This document shows positions 62,946 to 64,000 of a stretch of DNA of 64,000 bases, one piece after another. Each line of letters starts with the position of its first letter. The first letter of the stretch is position 1. Location of the stretch: contig JAWZYU010000709.1 in NCBI GenBank assembly GCA_038380435.1, positions 1 to 64,000 of the forward strand. The letters run 5' to 3'. A program made the translations under genes and the position numbers. Under the pieces are notes generated by a model. It was not told where the DNA came from, did not search any database, and saw only the letters and a program-made list of their open reading frames with translations. The stretch is from Ryuthela nishihirai. Its lineage: Eukaryota; Arthropoda; Arachnida; Araneae; Heptathelidae.

Positions 62946-64000
62946 AAACCCACATCCAGGCCACAAAAGCCCCCGGGAAAAACCCGCATCCGGGGAGACG
63001 TGCCCCAAACCCATGTCCAGACCACAAAGGCCCACCAGGCAAAACCCGTATCTGGGCACACGCAACCCAAACCTGTGTCCCGGCCAAAAATCCCCGAGAC
63101 AAAACCCACATCCACTCAGATGCATCCCAAACCCATGTCCGGGCCACAAAAGCACCCTGTCAAAACCCACGTCCAGGCCACAAACGCACCCAGGCAAAAC
63201 CCGCGTCCGGGGAACGTGCCCGAGCCCACGTCCGGGCCACAAATCCCACTGGAGAAAACCCACGGCAAGGCCAGAAAAGCCCCCAGGAAAAACCCACAAC
63301 TGGGCAGATGTACCTCAAACCCATGTCCTGGCAACAAAGGCCCCTGGGCAAAATCCACGTCTGGGGCACAAAAGCCCCCTGGCAAAACCCGCTTTCAGGC
63401 CACAAAAGCCTCTTGGAAAAACTCGCGTCCGTGCAGACGTGGCCCAAACCCGCGTCTGGACCACAAAGCCCCAGGAAAAACCCACGTCCTGGTCACAAAA
63501 GCCCCCGGGGAAAACTCACATCCGGGCAGATGTACCTCAAACCCATGTCCAGGCCACAAAGTCCCCTGGGCAAAACCCGCGTCTGGGGCACAAAAGCCCC
63601 CAGGCAAAACCCGCATTCAGGCCACAAAAGTCTCTTGGAAAAACCCGCGTCTGGACCACAAAGACCCACGGGAAAAACCCACATCCAGGCCACAAAAGCC
63701 CCCGGGAAAAACCCGCATCCGGGGAGACGTGCCCCAAACCCATGTCCAGACCACAAAGGCCCACCAGGCAAAACCCGTATCTGGGCACACGCAACCCAAA
63801 CCTGTGTCCCGGCCAAAAATCCCCGAGACAAAACCCACATCCACTCAGATGCATCCCAAACCCATGTCCGGGCCACAAAAGCACCCTGTCAAAACCCACG
63901 TCCAGGCCACAAACGCACCCAGGCAAAACCCGCGTCCGGGGAACGTGCCCGAGCCCACGTCCGGGCCACAAATCCCACTGGAGAAAACCCACGGCAAGGC
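62946..64000 (+). repeat. Canonical unit 87 and partial unit 88
   Basis: Unit 87 (62946-63674) and the 326-bp start of unit 88 (63675-64000) carry only canonical bases, so the diverged zone is not simply the array end. The window stops inside the long subrepeat that begins with AAACCCACGG. Confidence 0.93.

Larger units (their letters stand above)
1..64000 (+). repeat. Satellite DNA array, 729-bp unit, about 87.5 copies
   Basis: The same 729-bp sequence recurs head to tail from the first base to the last, with no inversion and no foreign insertion. Taking AAACCC at 31 as the unit start, units 1-22 start at 31 plus multiples of 729, and units 23-84 start at 16291 plus multiples of 729. Units 85-88 start at 61488, 62217, 62946 and 63675. 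The period is broken only twice: unit 22 is 951 bp and unit 84 is 728 bp. One unit has A 229, C 273, G 155 and T 72 by hand count. The array must extend beyond both window ends, because it starts and stops mid-unit. A long, homogeneous, nested tandem array is typical of eukaryotic heterochromatin. I cannot name the family or species. Confidence 0.98.

Noticed and set aside
1..64000. rDNA intergenic spacer repeats
   Set aside because: No rRNA-like sequence interrupts the 64 kb, and the unit count is far beyond usual spacer repeat numbers.
1..64000. A previously undescribed gene system, mobile element or viral insertion
   Set aside because: There is no non-satellite sequence in the window. No terminal inverted repeats, target-site duplications, polymerase, integrase or capsid-like reading frame is present.

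Overview
The whole 64 kb window is one uninterrupted, head-to-tail satellite DNA array. I see no protein-coding gene, RNA gene, transposon or unique sequence in it. The repeat unit is 729 bp. Using AAACCC at base 31 as the unit start, the window holds 30 bp of a left partial unit, 87 complete units (85 of 729 bp, one of 951 bp, one of 728 bp) and 326 bp of a right partial unit, which sum to exactly 64,000. All units point the same way. This architecture indicates a eukaryotic genome, probably heterochromatin such as a pericentromere, subtelomere or microchromosome. The species cannot be told from the sequence, and I do not recognise the satellite family.

Each 729-bp unit is itself built from 23 diverged subrepeats that begin near AAACCC: 16 long ones (mostly 34 bp) and 7 short ones (mostly 27 bp), mean 31.7 bp. 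Intermediate levels are visible: three consecutive short-long pairs of about 61 bp, and two blocks offset by 222 bp that are about 91% identical over 129 bp. By hand count of one unit the composition is A 229, C 273, G 155, T 72 (58.7% GC, only 9.9% T), with 36 CpG (observed/expected about 0.62) and only 3 TpA (about 0.13). The + strand unit contains no TAA, TAG or TGA in any frame, so very long open frames appear. I judge them non-coding.

Layout. Units 1-57 (to about 41.8 kb) are essentially identical. The exceptions I found are a C-to-T change making TGA at 10,512 and a CC-to-AT change at 15,772 in a unit enlarged by exactly 222 bp through unequal crossover. From 41.95 kb rightward a variant haplotype (B: a 1-bp loss, a 1-bp gain and several substitutions) appears as patches in units 58, 62, 66 and 68. 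From 58.2 to 62.9 kb a more diverged haplotype (C joined to B) occurs in several recombinant forms, including a 728-bp hybrid unit at 60.8-61.5 kb. The final units return to the canonical sequence. Several C and B bases match the subrepeat consensus better than the canonical unit does. The right side may therefore keep older unit types that homogenisation erased on the left, as expected near an array edge.

The window thus records satellite turnover: subrepeat amplification, 222-bp block duplication, spread of a 729-bp unit, and later crossover and conversion patches. I found no new enzymatic or defence system here.
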